A stretch of 47,029 bases of DNA, taken from Fusobacterium sp. (GTDB taxonomy: Bacteria > Fusobacteriota > Fusobacteriia > Fusobacteriales > Fusobacteriaceae). Positions 24,050-31,933 of the stretch are shown piece by piece. The notes under the pieces are model-generated. The model worked only from the letters and a program-made list of their open reading frames with translations. It had not been told where the DNA came from and made no database searches. The stretch's first letter is position 1. Every line of letters starts with the position of its first letter. A program made the position numbers and the translations under genes. The stretch lies in assembly GCF_030528405.1 (NCBI RefSeq), contig NZ_JAUMYY010000011.1, forward strand, positions 1 to 47,029. Reading direction: 5' to 3'.

Positions 24050-24151
24050 TTACAAAAGGCGAAAACCAATATTGTTGTTCCTATTGGAAGCATCATTCTT
24101 ATTACGATTAGAAACCTCGCAATTGTTAGCACTATTGTTCCAAGAAGCACC
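24050..24151 (-). repeat. DGR template-repeat-like block (lectin-fold codons)
   Basis: On the minus strand this ~100-nt block reads as GASWNNSANNC, then SNRNKNDASNRNNNIGFRLL and a stop. It is rich in AAC/AAT codons and has more G+C than its flanks. The WNN...NRNNNIGFR pattern is that of the variable (VR) or template (TR) repeat of diversity-generating retroelements whose targets are FGE-sulfatase/C-type-lectin proteins. The adenines of the AAY codons are almost all kept, as expected of a TR. It begins 15 nt after the end of a reverse-transcriptase remnant. There is no start codon or upstream target gene in frame: a stop precedes it. The link to DGRs is from recognised motifs. Confidence 0.7.
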
Positions 24152-24166
24152 TATATAATATATACC

Positions 24167-24558
24167 CTATATTAAATTAAATTTTTTTATTAATTTTATT
24201 CTTAAATTTCTAGTATTATATTTTTCCAATAACCAAATATACTATTTAAAGTCTTGTATAATTCCTCTTCAGTAATCTCTTTATTTTGATATTCTTTGAG
24301 TTTTTGTTTTATTTTAGTTTGACTTATAGTAATACTCTCTCTTTTTATTCTTATAAGATTTTTAAATATTCTAACTCCACAAAAAGAAATCCCATTATCA
24401 ACTTTATTAAAATAAGTAGCTTCCTTTTTTAAAGATAAATTTAACATATTTAAAAGATACTCTTCTATTTTTTTATTATTTACAAATTTATCTAATATTT
24501 CATTGTTAAATTCACATATTTTTTTATCAAAAGGAATCGTTATTATTTTAAATGCCAT
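24167..24558 (-). pseudogene. Chimeric remnant: HRDC-type accessory start fused to a DGR reverse-transcriptase end
   Basis: The open frame 24558-24202 encodes 118 residues with a good GGAG site before its ATG. Residues 1-31 (MAFKIITIPFDKKICEFNNE and on to NNKKI) look like the start of the HRDC-domain accessory proteins found in DGRs. Residues about 32-112 look like the C-terminal third of a group-II-intron/DGR-type reverse transcriptase: LSLKKEATYFNKVDNGISFCGVRIF, LIRIKRES, KIKQKLKEYQNKEITEEELY, FGYWKN. After W-K-N (near 24220) the natural reverse-transcriptase ending YNTRNLRIKLIKKFNLI continues in another frame to a TAG at 24167-24169, showing a one-base deletion. The polymerase palm (YxDD) is gone. 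I read it as a large internal deletion plus a frameshift in a former HRDC-RT gene pair. Confidence 0.72.
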
Positions 24559-24592
24559 TTTTTCTCCAAAAAACTTTTATATTTATTTTTTT

Positions 24593-24624
24593 TTGATACT
24601 TTGGTATACTTATATTAATATAAT
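24593..24624 (+). promoter_or_regulatory. Candidate promoter of the pip operon
   Basis: TTGATA (24593-24598) is followed by TAATAT at 17 bp or the better TATAAT (24619-24624) at 20 bp. Neither is ideal, but the position, 25 nt upstream of the first gene, fits. Confidence 0.45.
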
Positions 24625-24648
24625 TGTTACTCAGAAAGGAAGTTTTAA

Positions 24649-25605
24649 ATGAATACAGAATTTTATCCAAGCATTGAACCTTTTAAATCTTACATGCTTG
24701 ACGTTGATAGTACTCACAGTATATATGTTGAAGAGTGTGGAAATCCAAATGGGGAAGCTATAGTTTTTTTACATGGTGGACCGGGAGCTGGTTGTGGAAA
24801 AAAAGCCAGAAGATTTTTTGACCCAGAATTTTATCATATAATTTTATTTGACCAAAGAGGTTGTGGTAGGTCTAAACCCTTTCTTTGCGTAGAAAATAAT
24901 ACTATTTTTCATTTAGTTGAAGATATGGAAAAAATTAGAAAGCATATAGGTCTTGAAAAATGGTTACTTTTCGGTGGGAGCTTTGGCTCAACTTTAGCTT
25001 TAACTTATGCCTTTCATCATCCAGAAAGGGTGAAAAAAATGTTTTTGCAAGGTATTTGTTTATCAAACAGGGAAGATTTACTTTGGTTTTTCCAAAAAGG
25101 TGGACTATCTGAAATCTATCCTGATGAATTTAAAAAATTTGAAAGTTTTATACCAGTTGAAGAACGAGAAAATATGCTTAAAGCTTATTATAAAAGAATT
25201 CATTTAAATGAAGATGAAGAATCTAGAAAAACTGCTTGTAAAATTTGGAGTGATTATGAATTGAGAGTTATGGAATCTGAAATGCCTCCAATTAATCCTG
25301 AAATTTTGCCTCATGACTTATCTTTAGCTCTTATTGAAACTCATTATTTCTATAATGAAATGCATTGGAAAGATAACAACTATATTTTAAATAATGCAAA
25401 TAAAATAAAAAATATTCCCTGTTCTATTGCACATGGACGTTTAGACTTTAATTGTAGACTTTATTCAGCTTTTAAGCTTACTGAAAAATTAGAAAATTTT
25501 GAATTAGTCGTTGTTGAAGGAGCTGGTCATTCTCCTTTCAGTGATAAAATGTCTAAAGTTTTAATAAAATTTTTAGAGGAGTATAAGGTAGAAAATGAAA
25601 GATAA
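24649..25605 (+). CDS. pip: Prolyl iminopeptidase
   Basis: Alpha/beta-hydrolase that removes N-terminal proline from peptides (S33 family), 318 residues, cytosolic with no signal peptide. Motifs: FLHGGPGAGCGKKARRFFDP (oxyanion region, 40-59), FDQRGCGRS (67-75), nucleophile elbow GGSFGSTLAL with S111, then HGRLDFNCR holding the catalytic aspartate and GAGHSPFSD with the catalytic histidine near the C-terminus. The W-helical cap (FQKGGLSEIYPDEFKKF, WSDYELRVM) is the one seen in proline iminopeptidases. ATG with AAAGGA 9 nt upstream. It is first in a four-gene operon and overlaps the asparaginase gene by 11 nt, consistent with amino-acid scavenging by a peptide-fermenting anaerobe. Confidence 0.92.
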   Translation: MNTEFYPSIEPFKSYMLDVDSTHSIYVEECGNPNGEAIVFLHGGPGAGCGKKARRFFDPEFYHIILFDQRGCGRSKPFLCVENNTIFHLVEDMEKIRKHIGLEKWLLFGGSFGSTLALTYAFHHPERVKKMFLQGICLSNREDLLWFFQKGGLSEIYPDEFKKFESFIPVEERENMLKAYYKRIHLNEDEESRKTACKIWSDYELRVMESEMPPINPEILPHDLSLALIETHYFYNEMHWKDNNYILNNANKIKNIPCSIAHGRLDFNCRLYSAFKLTEKLENFELVVVEGAGHSPFSDKMSKVLIKFLEEYKVENER

Positions 25606-26605
25606 AATACTCATTATAAATACAGGTGGAACAATTGGTATGGTGGGTAATCCTTTAAGACCTGCCTATAATTGGCAAGAAATAACTGCTGAACATCCAG
25701 TTCTTAAGCAATTTCCAACTGATTATTATCAATTTGAAACTTTAATTGATTCATCGGATGCCAATCCTAGTTTTTGGTTAAATTTAGCAGAGGTTATTAA
25801 AAAAAATTATGACAAATATATCGGCTTTGTAATACTACATGGAACCGACACTATGGCATATACTGGTTCAATGCTTTCATATATGTTTAAAAACTTAGCT
25901 AAACCTGTTATATTGACTGGTGCTCAATCTCCTTTAGTTTACCCAAGAAGTGACGGCTTACAAAATTTAATAAACTCTATTTATATAGCAGGACACAAAT
26001 TATTCAATATCAGTCTAGTTCCTGAGGTCTGTATCTGTTTTAGAGATACTCTTTTAAGAGCAAATAGAAGTAAGAAAACTGATAGCAACAACTACTATGG
26101 TTTTTCTTCTCCTAATTATTTGCCCTTAGCTGAATTAGCTTCTGAAATTAAAATAATACATAATAGAATTCTTCCTCTTCCCAATGAAAATTTTTATCTT
26201 GATAAGAGTTTAAATTCTAATGTAATTATGCTAGAATTATTTCCTGGAATGAATCCAAAATATTTAAGAGAATTTTTTAAAATTGATTCAGATATAGAAG
26301 CTCTGATTTTAAAAACTTATGGAAGCGGAAATACACCTACTGATAGTTATTTTATAGATAGTTTAAAATCAATAGCTGAACAAGGGATTCCTATTTTAGA
26401 TGTAACTCAATGTGTCTCTGGTAGTGTAAAAATGCCTCTTTATGAATCAACTGATACTCTATCTAAAATGGGTGTAATAAGTGGGAGTGACATTACTTCT
26501 GAAGCAGCTATAACAAAGATGATGTATCTACTTGGAAAAAAACTTTCTCTTGAAGAAATTAAAAAAGCTTTTAAGCTTTCCATATGTGGAGAACAAACTG
26601 TTTAA
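25595..26605 (+). CDS. ansA: L-asparaginase, type I (cytoplasmic)
   Basis: Hydrolyses asparagine to aspartate and ammonia. The 336-residue protein has both catalytic threonine motifs: INTGGTIGM (T10-T13) and LHGTDTMAYTGS (H82-T84-D85), and the type I signature QSPLVYPRSDGLQNLINSIYIAG. There is no signal peptide, and length and sequence match AnsA rather than the periplasmic AnsB. The C-terminal domain (SDIEALILKTYGSGNTP, LDVTQCVSGSVKM) holds the allosteric/inter-subunit region. Its ATG lies 11 nt inside pip, with GGAGTATAAGG upstream as ribosome binding site. Confidence 0.93.
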   Translation: MKDKILIINTGGTIGMVGNPLRPAYNWQEITAEHPVLKQFPTDYYQFETLIDSSDANPSFWLNLAEVIKKNYDKYIGFVILHGTDTMAYTGSMLSYMFKNLAKPVILTGAQSPLVYPRSDGLQNLINSIYIAGHKLFNISLVPEVCICFRDTLLRANRSKKTDSNNYYGFSSPNYLPLAELASEIKIIHNRILPLPNENFYLDKSLNSNVIMLELFPGMNPKYLREFFKIDSDIEALILKTYGSGNTPTDSYFIDSLKSIAEQGIPILDVTQCVSGSVKMPLYESTDTLSKMGVISGSDITSEAAITKMMYLLGKKLSLEEIKKAFKLSICGEQTV

Positions 26606-26617
26606 GAAGGGAGAACT

Positions 26618-27346
26618 ATGAAAAAAATCTTGATGCTTATACTTTTTAGTCTTTCTTTTTTTAACTCTTGTAAAAAAGAAGTAAAAGAGAGTATTAGCAT
26701 TTATACTGATAAAAATTTAATTATTCTTACAAATGATATTATTAAGAGCTATGAAAAAGAGAATAGAAATGTTAAAATAAATATTTTAAATGAAAAACCT
26801 AAAAATTTGAAAAGTTTAGATATAATTATAAGCTCTGATGAGAATTTTTTTACTACCATAGAAGAAACAGAAAAAATTTCTTATAAAGATGACTTTCATG
26901 AAAGCTTTTTTGCTGATGATACTATTTTATTAATAGGAAGAAGAAAATTAAACAGCCTAAATGATCTTCTATATAGTCATATAGCTTGCCCAAATTATGA
27001 GAGTAAAGTAGGTAAAATTTTCATTGATAATATTTCAAACTTAGATTTCTTTAAAGAAATATCAAAAAATATAGAATATGTGGACGATGCTATCTCTGCT
27101 ATGCAAAGTGTTGACCTATATGAAAGCGATTATGCTGTAATAAATTCCCTACTTCTTAGTTCTACAAAAAATACTGAAATTTGTTTCACATTAAGTACTA
27201 TTGATGAAAAGGGAGAAAGTACTGATGAAAAAATAGTTTATAATAGTTATGTAAAAAAAGAAACTTCTGAAAATGTAAAAAATTTTTATGCTTTTTTACA
27301 TAGTAAAAAAGTTGAAAAATTAATAGAAGAACATAGAAAAAGATAG
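26618..27346 (+). CDS. Solute-binding-protein-like lipoprotein
   Basis: A 242-residue exported lipoprotein: hydrophobic signal (residues 4-15) and lipobox FFNSC with lipidated cysteine C18. The mature part resembles a ModA/PstS-type periplasmic binding fold: SISIYTDKNLIILTNDIIKSYEKENRNVKINIL at its start, a DIIISSDENF segment, FFADDTILLIGRRKLNS, and a FYAFLHSKKVEKLIEEHRK end. The typical ModA segments are divergent, so the ligand is not predictable. No permease or ATPase gene is beside it, so it is an orphan binding protein or a lipoprotein with another role. GAAGGGAGAACT precedes the ATG, 12 nt after ansA. Confidence 0.7.
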   Translation: MKKILMLILFSLSFFNSCKKEVKESISIYTDKNLIILTNDIIKSYEKENRNVKINILNEKPKNLKSLDIIISSDENFFTTIEETEKISYKDDFHESFFADDTILLIGRRKLNSLNDLLYSHIACPNYESKVGKIFIDNISNLDFFKEISKNIEYVDDAISAMQSVDLYESDYAVINSLLLSSTKNTEICFTLSTIDEKGESTDEKIVYNSYVKKETSENVKNFYAFLHSKKVEKLIEEHRKR

Positions 27347-27354
27347 GAGGATTT

Positions 27355-28041
27355 ATGTTAAAAAAATTATTAATCTTTTTAATTATAATTTCAAAGTTTA
27401 GTTTTTCAGATAATAATATTAATATAGTTGATAAGTATAACTCTTTTAATTTTAATAACAAATTAGAATATGAAATTTTTGAAAAGGCCTACCTTGGTTA
27501 CTTACAAATTTCAGAAAAAACTTCAGAACTTTTAGCTATCATAGATTATTCTAAACCTTCTTCAGATGAAAGATTTTTCTTACTTGACTTAGCTAATAAT
27601 AAAGTTTTATATAATACTCGTATAGCACATTCTAAAAATTCAGGTTTCGATATACCAATAAAGTTTTCAAATGACCCTAACTCCTTTGAAAACTCCTTAG
27701 GTTTTTATCTAACCCTTGAGGAATACAATGGTGCTTATGGAACATCTCTCAGATTAAAAGGCTTAGAAGAAAATATTAATTCTAACGCTGAAGAAAGAGC
27801 CATTGTTATCCATGGTGGGAATATTGCCGACGATAGTTATTTTGAAAAATATGGCTTTCTAGGTAGAAGTCTAGGCTGTCCAGTTTTACCTACAAATATA
27901 ATAGCTAATGTCGTTTCTTTAATAAAAAATGGTACAGTTGTCTTTATAAATGGAAATGATGACTCTTATATGGAAGAAAGTAAATTTATGAAAAAACTTA
28001 GTTCATTTAACTTAAAATTAACCAATATTCCAAATTTATAA
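27355..28041 (+). CDS. Exported L,D-transpeptidase-like (YkuD-fold) protein
   Basis: A 228-residue protein with a signal peptide (MLKKLLIFLIIISKFSFSDN). The catalytic region ERAIVIHGGNIAD (H153) followed by LGRSLGCPVLP (C175) matches the HxG...GRSxGC layout of the murein L,D-transpeptidase catalytic-domain family. LLDLANNKVLYNTRIAHSK (about 76-94) is the usual first strand pair. Such proteins act on peptidoglycan in the periplasm; many of this subfamily are uncharacterised, so cross-linking activity is inferred. AGGAGG stands just before its ATG, which is 8 nt after the lipoprotein stop; a strong terminator follows. Confidence 0.85.
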   Translation: MLKKLLIFLIIISKFSFSDNNINIVDKYNSFNFNNKLEYEIFEKAYLGYLQISEKTSELLAIIDYSKPSSDERFFLLDLANNKVLYNTRIAHSKNSGFDIPIKFSNDPNSFENSLGFYLTLEEYNGAYGTSLRLKGLEENINSNAEERAIVIHGGNIADDSYFEKYGFLGRSLGCPVLPTNIIANVVSLIKNGTVVFINGNDDSYMEESKFMKKLSSFNLKLTNIPNL

Positions 28042-28047
28042 AAGAAA

Positions 28048-28100
28048 AGAGGCTGCTGCAAATTTGATTTTAAAATCTTAAAATGCAACAGCCTCTTTTT
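28048..28100 (+). terminator. Terminator of the pip-ansA operon
   Basis: AGAGGCTG (28048-28055) pairs with CAGCCTCT (28089-28096), with TGCA/TGCA pairing inside, followed by a T-run (28096-28100). The complementary A-run on the other side makes it potentially bidirectional, serving cbiK as well. Confidence 0.85.
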
Positions 28101-28144
28101 ATGATGAAATTTTCCTAAAACATCTAAATTAATTATAATAGAGT

Positions 28145-28969
28145 TTACAAATATTTTTTAGAATACTCCTTTTTGAAATCTCCAATAGATGATTTCTTTT
28201 CTTTCAAAGCTGTATTCAAATGAGCTAAAAAAATATTTTGTATAGCCTCAAATTCTCCTAAACCTTTTAAAATAACTCTATTTACCTTGATACCATTTTC
28301 TTCTAATTCTTCTTTATAATCAATAGCCATATCATTTTTAGCATGTTCTCCTGCCACAAACATAAACGGTGCCATCGTTACTTCCTCTATGCCATCTTTT
28401 TTTAATTTTTTTATTAAAACATCCATAAGAGGATATTCTTTTGTGCTCACAACATAAACATTTTCATGCCCATATTCATCAAATACATACTCTATCATAG
28501 CATAAGCTGCTCCAACAGGAGAATCTGTACCATGACATACTAAAACTAAAGCTTCTTTTTTATTTTGAGGTACATATTCATCTTGAAGTGCTTCAACAAT
28601 TTTTTTATAATCCTCTACATTATAAAGAAGAGGCTTCCCTATCTTTATCGTTTTAAATCTATGTTCGTAGCTTTTTAACTCATCCAATAAATTTTCATAT
28701 TCTATACCAGGAATTATATATGAAGGTTGAACTATAAGATTTTCATAACCTTGCTCTGCTAACTTAGCCAAAACTTTTAGTGGATCTTCTTTTTTTATAT
28801 TTCTGTCTTTCAATTTCTTTAAAATCATTCTAGAGGTATAAGCTTCATACATATCATAGTCTTTAAATTCTAAAGAAAATTTTTTATTCATTTTATCAAT
28901 TGTCAGCTCTCTTGTGTCATCATGTGTAGTCCCAAAATGTACCATAAACAATGCATTCTTATGTTCCAT
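28145..28969 (-). CDS. cbiK: Sirohydrochlorin cobaltochelatase
   Basis: Anaerobic-pathway chelatase that inserts cobalt into sirohydrochlorin (CbiK), 274 residues. The N-terminus KNALFMVHFGTTHDDTRE carries the first active-site region, with its metal-binding histidine expected at HFGTT. Later motifs are VQPSYIIPGIEYENLLDEL, ALVLVCHGTDSPVGAAYAMIEYVF and MAPFMFVAGEHAKNDMA, the last with the conserved histidine next to the glycine-glutamate pair. The ATG at 28969 is preceded by GGAGG 4 nt upstream; a longer frame begins 33 nt earlier but lacks a site. No other cobalamin gene is nearby. Iron insertion for siroheme is a possible second activity. Confidence 0.92.
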   Translation of the reverse strand: MEHKNALFMVHFGTTHDDTRELTIDKMNKKFSLEFKDYDMYEAYTSRMILKKLKDRNIKKEDPLKVLAKLAEQGYENLIVQPSYIIPGIEYENLLDELKSYEHRFKTIKIGKPLLYNVEDYKKIVEALQDEYVPQNKKEALVLVCHGTDSPVGAAYAMIEYVFDEYGHENVYVVSTKEYPLMDVLIKKLKKDGIEEVTMAPFMFVAGEHAKNDMAIDYKEELEENGIKVNRVILKGLGEFEAIQNIFLAHLNTALKEKKSSIGDFKKEYSKKYL

Positions 28970-29020
28970 AAATCCTCCAAAAAACTTTATTTTGTTTTGC
29001 AAATTAAAATTCTTATTTAA

Positions 29021-29048
29021 TTATTACATTTTTTGTAAAAAATGTCAA
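29021..29048 (-). promoter_or_regulatory. Promoter of cbiK
   Basis: TTGACA (29043-29048) and TAATAA (29021-29026; or AATAAT one base over) are separated by 16-17 bp on the minus strand. The whole spacer is occupied by a palindrome, so this promoter is probably regulated. Confidence 0.7.
29026..29045. promoter_or_regulatory. Palindromic operator inside the cbiK promoter
   Basis: Nine-base perfect arms, ACATTTTTT (29026-29034) and AAAAAATGT (29037-29045), with two central bases fill the gap between -35 and -10. A bound repressor would occlude RNA polymerase. The regulator is unknown; metal- or tetrapyrrole-responsive proteins are candidates. Confidence 0.6.
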
Positions 29049-29116
29049 CAACAAAGATAAATTTTGCTATCCTTAACCACAAAATTTTTGAATTAAAGTT
29101 TTATTAATTCTTAAAT

Positions 29117-29998
29117 TTATAAGCTAATCTTTAAATCTTTTAAGTATTTCCTCAAATCTTCCTTAGTTTCTTCATTTTTAAGACCATACTCTATATTTGC
29201 TATGAGCAAACCTATCTTATTACCTATGTCATATCTCTTACCTTCAAAATTATAAGCAAGTACATCTTCTCCTGCTCTAAGCATATTTAAAATTGAATCT
29301 GTTAATTGAATTTCTCCACCTTTACCAGGTTTTGCATTCTCTAAAAACTCAAATATTTTAGGTGATAATAAGTAGCGTCCTAGACAGGCCATCTTAGATG
29401 GTGCCTCCTCTATATTTGGTTTTTCAATGAAGTCATTTATTTCAAAAGTTCTGTCGTCTAAAGTTTTTTTAACTTCAACAATACCATATTTTGAAACATC
29501 TTCCTGTGGTACTTCCTGACAGCCTATTACAGATTTACCATATTTTTCATACTTTTCTATAAGTTGTTTAGATACAACTTTTTGAGAATTATATATGATA
29601 TCATCTCCCAGTGCTATCAAAAAAGGTTCATCGCCTATGAAACTTTTTGCCTTAAGTATTGCATGTCCTAAACCCAAAGGCATATTTTGTCTGACATAAT
29701 AAATATTTGCCATATTTGAAATATGAGATATTTTAGATAAAAGTTCAGCTTTATTTGAATTTTTTAAAGTTTCTTCCATCTCATAAGAATAATCGAAATG
29801 ATCCTCTATTGAGTTTTTATTTCTTCCTGTTATTATTACTATATCAGTGATTCCTGCTTCCACCAATTCTTCAACTATATATTGTAATGAAGGTTTATCA
29901 ACTATATTTAGCATCTCTTTAGGTAAAGCCTTTGTTGCCGGTAAAACTCTAGTTCCCAATCCCGCAGCAGGAATAACAGCTTTTCTAACTCTTTTCAT
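29117..29998 (-). CDS. galU: UTP-glucose-1-phosphate uridylyltransferase
   Basis: Makes UDP-glucose for LPS, glycan and galactose metabolism. The 293-residue protein has the pyrophosphorylase start KAVIPAAGLGTRVLPATKALPKEMLNIVDKPSLQYIVEE, then RQNMPLGLGHAILKAK, FLIALGDDIIY, YGIVEVKK, and FIEKPNIEEAPSKMACLGRYLLSP. ATG 29998 follows AAAGGAGAAACT; an upstream in-frame ATG at 30016 abuts the metG stop and would add six residues without a better site. It is the last gene of the acyltransferase-metG-galU set and provides sugar nucleotides for surface polysaccharides, although it is far from the O-antigen operon. Confidence 0.94.
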   Translation of the reverse strand: MKRVRKAVIPAAGLGTRVLPATKALPKEMLNIVDKPSLQYIVEELVEAGITDIVIITGRNKNSIEDHFDYSYEMEETLKNSNKAELLSKISHISNMANIYYVRQNMPLGLGHAILKAKSFIGDEPFLIALGDDIIYNSQKVVSKQLIEKYEKYGKSVIGCQEVPQEDVSKYGIVEVKKTLDDRTFEINDFIEKPNIEEAPSKMACLGRYLLSPKIFEFLENAKPGKGGEIQLTDSILNMLRAGEDVLAYNFEGKRYDIGNKIGLLIANIEYGLKNEETKEDLRKYLKDLKISL

Positions 29999-30016
29999 AG
30001 TTTCTCCTTTATTCAA

Positions 30017-31933
30017 TTATTTAATAATAGCACCTGCTTGAATATCTTTATCTATAAAAACCAATTTAACTCCATTTTTATCTTCAGTTGTAAGCAACAT
30101 TCCCTGTGATAATTCACCTTTCAATTTAGTAAATTTTAAATTTGTTACTGCCATTACTTTTTTTCCAATAAGTTTTTTAAAGTCTGGGTAATATTTTGCT
30201 ATTCCTGAAATAATTTGTCTTTCAAATTCTCCGTCAAAGATTTTAAACTTCAGAAGTTTATCTGCTCCTTCAACTTTATCGACATCTAATATTTCAACAA
30301 CTTTTATTTCAACCTTACTAAATTCTTTTATATCAATTGGATTTGCCACTTTTAACTCTTTCTTATTTGTATCTTCTTCTTTTTCTATTTCTATTCTTGG
30401 AAAAATAGGATTTGCCTCTCCTAATTTATGACCCGACGGAAATTTATTCCATTGTCTTATATTCTCTATCCTTAAATCTTCAACTTTAACTTCAAAACCT
30501 AGTTGTTCATATATTTTTTTTGCTGATCCAGGCATAAAAGGTGAAATCATAAAAGCTATTTTATAAAGCGCTTCCGCTAAAATATTCATAACAGTTGCCA
30601 ATCTTTGTTTTTTACCTTCATCCTTTGCTAATACCCAAGGCATAGTTTCATCTATATATTTATTTAATCTGGAAATGAATTTCCAAATCGATTCCAAAGC
30701 CTTTGAGTATTCAAATAAATACATATGTTCTTCCACTTCTTTTAACACTTCCTCAAAAAGTTTTTTAATTTGCTTATCAAGTTCCTCATCTTGTCCATTA
30801 GTAGCAATTACAGAAGAGAAATATTTTTTATACATTCCCAATGTTCTATTCAATAAATTCCCTAAGTCATTAGATAAATCTGAATTTAATCTATTTATTA
30901 CAGATTTTGTTGAATAATCTCCATCGCTTCCAAAACTTGCTTCTCTCAATAAATAGTATCTGAAAGCATCAACTCCATATTTTTTAATTTCTTTATATGG
31001 ATCTACAACATTGTTTTTCGATTTAGACATCTTCTCTCCCTCTGATGTCCACCATCCATGAGCCACTATACTATCAGGAAGTTTTTCCCCTGCAGATAGA
31101 AGCATACAAGGCCAAATAATAGCATGAAATCTTAAAATATCTTTTCCTATTAAATGAACAACTCTTGAATTATTCCATTTTTTATTAAACATTTCTAAAT
31201 TGCTCTCATAGCCCACAGCTGTCATATAATTTGTAAGTGCATCAAACCAAACATACGTTATATGTCCTGGAGCAAAATCTATAGGTATTCCCCAAGAAAA
31301 AGTATTTCTAGAAATAGATAAATCCTGTAGACCTTGTTTAATAAAAGCTACTACTTCATTTCTTCTTGAATGCGGTAGTATAAAATCTGGATTCTTTTCT
31401 ATATGTTGAAGTAATTTATCCGCATATTTTGACATTCTGAAAAAATAGGATTCCTCTTTTACTATACTTAAATCTTTGCCACAATCTGGACATTTATTAC
31501 TACCATTTAATTGATTTTCTGGAAAAAAAGTTTCACATGAAATACAATATTTTCCTTCATATTCACCCTTATAGATATCTCCTTTTTTATTTACAACATC
31601 TAAAATCTTTCTAACAGCTAATTTATGTCTTTCCTCTGTCGTTCTTATAAAATCATCATATTTTATATCAAGAGCTGACCACATATTTTTAAAATTTGGA
31701 ACCATATAATCAGTCCATGCCTGAGGGCTATAGCCTTTTTGTGCGGCCGTTTGTTCAACTTTTTGACCATGCTCATCTGTTCCTGTCAAAAAATATGTGT
31801 CATCTCCCATTGATTTTCTATATCTATTCATTACATCTGCTGCTATTGTTGTATATGCTGTTCCTACATGTGGATCACCATTAACATAATAAATTGGTGT
31901 TGTTACATAAAAATTTTTGCACTCTCTACACAT
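30017..31933 (-). CDS. metG: Methionyl-tRNA synthetase
   Basis: Class I synthetase of 638 residues. HIGH-type motif PHVGT (21-25), zinc knuckle C130-x2-C133 ... C148-x2-C151, KMSKS at 291-295, anticodon-binding helical domain (about 370-500), and a C-terminal EMAP/Trbp111-like tRNA-binding domain from about 530 (EFSKVEIKVVEILDVDKVEGADKLLKFKIF). This is the long, one-zinc-knuckle bacterial form. The ATG at 31933 follows GGAGGAAAATA, and its first bases overlap the acyltransferase stop by 8 nt. Confidence 0.97.
   Translation of the reverse strand: MCRECKNFYVTTPIYYVNGDPHVGTAYTTIAADVMNRYRKSMGDDTYFLTGTDEHGQKVEQTAAQKGYSPQAWTDYMVPNFKNMWSALDIKYDDFIRTTEERHKLAVRKILDVVNKKGDIYKGEYEGKYCISCETFFPENQLNGSNKCPDCGKDLSIVKEESYFFRMSKYADKLLQHIEKNPDFILPHSRRNEVVAFIKQGLQDLSISRNTFSWGIPIDFAPGHITYVWFDALTNYMTAVGYESNLEMFNKKWNNSRVVHLIGKDILRFHAIIWPCMLLSAGEKLPDSIVAHGWWTSEGEKMSKSKNNVVDPYKEIKKYGVDAFRYYLLREASFGSDGDYSTKSVINRLNSDLSNDLGNLLNRTLGMYKKYFSSVIATNGQDEELDKQIKKLFEEVLKEVEEHMYLFEYSKALESIWKFISRLNKYIDETMPWVLAKDEGKKQRLATVMNILAEALYKIAFMISPFMPGSAKKIYEQLGFEVKVEDLRIENIRQWNKFPSGHKLGEANPIFPRIEIEKEEDTNKKELKVANPIDIKEFSKVEIKVVEILDVDKVEGADKLLKFKIFDGEFERQIISGIAKYYPDFKKLIGKKVMAVTNLKFTKLKGELSQGMLLTTEDKNGVKLVFIDKDIQAGAIIK

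Noticed and set aside
24050-24151. The G+C-richer block considered as CRISPR repeat or insertion-sequence end
   Set aside because: It is single copy, shows no spacer periodicity or terminal inverted repeats, and has a coherent coding frame with a known lectin motif.
27198-27461. 87-codon minus-strand open frame across the lipoprotein/transpeptidase boundary
   Set aside because: Covers the junction of two well-supported plus-strand genes and has no recognisable features beyond Leu/Phe-rich composition.
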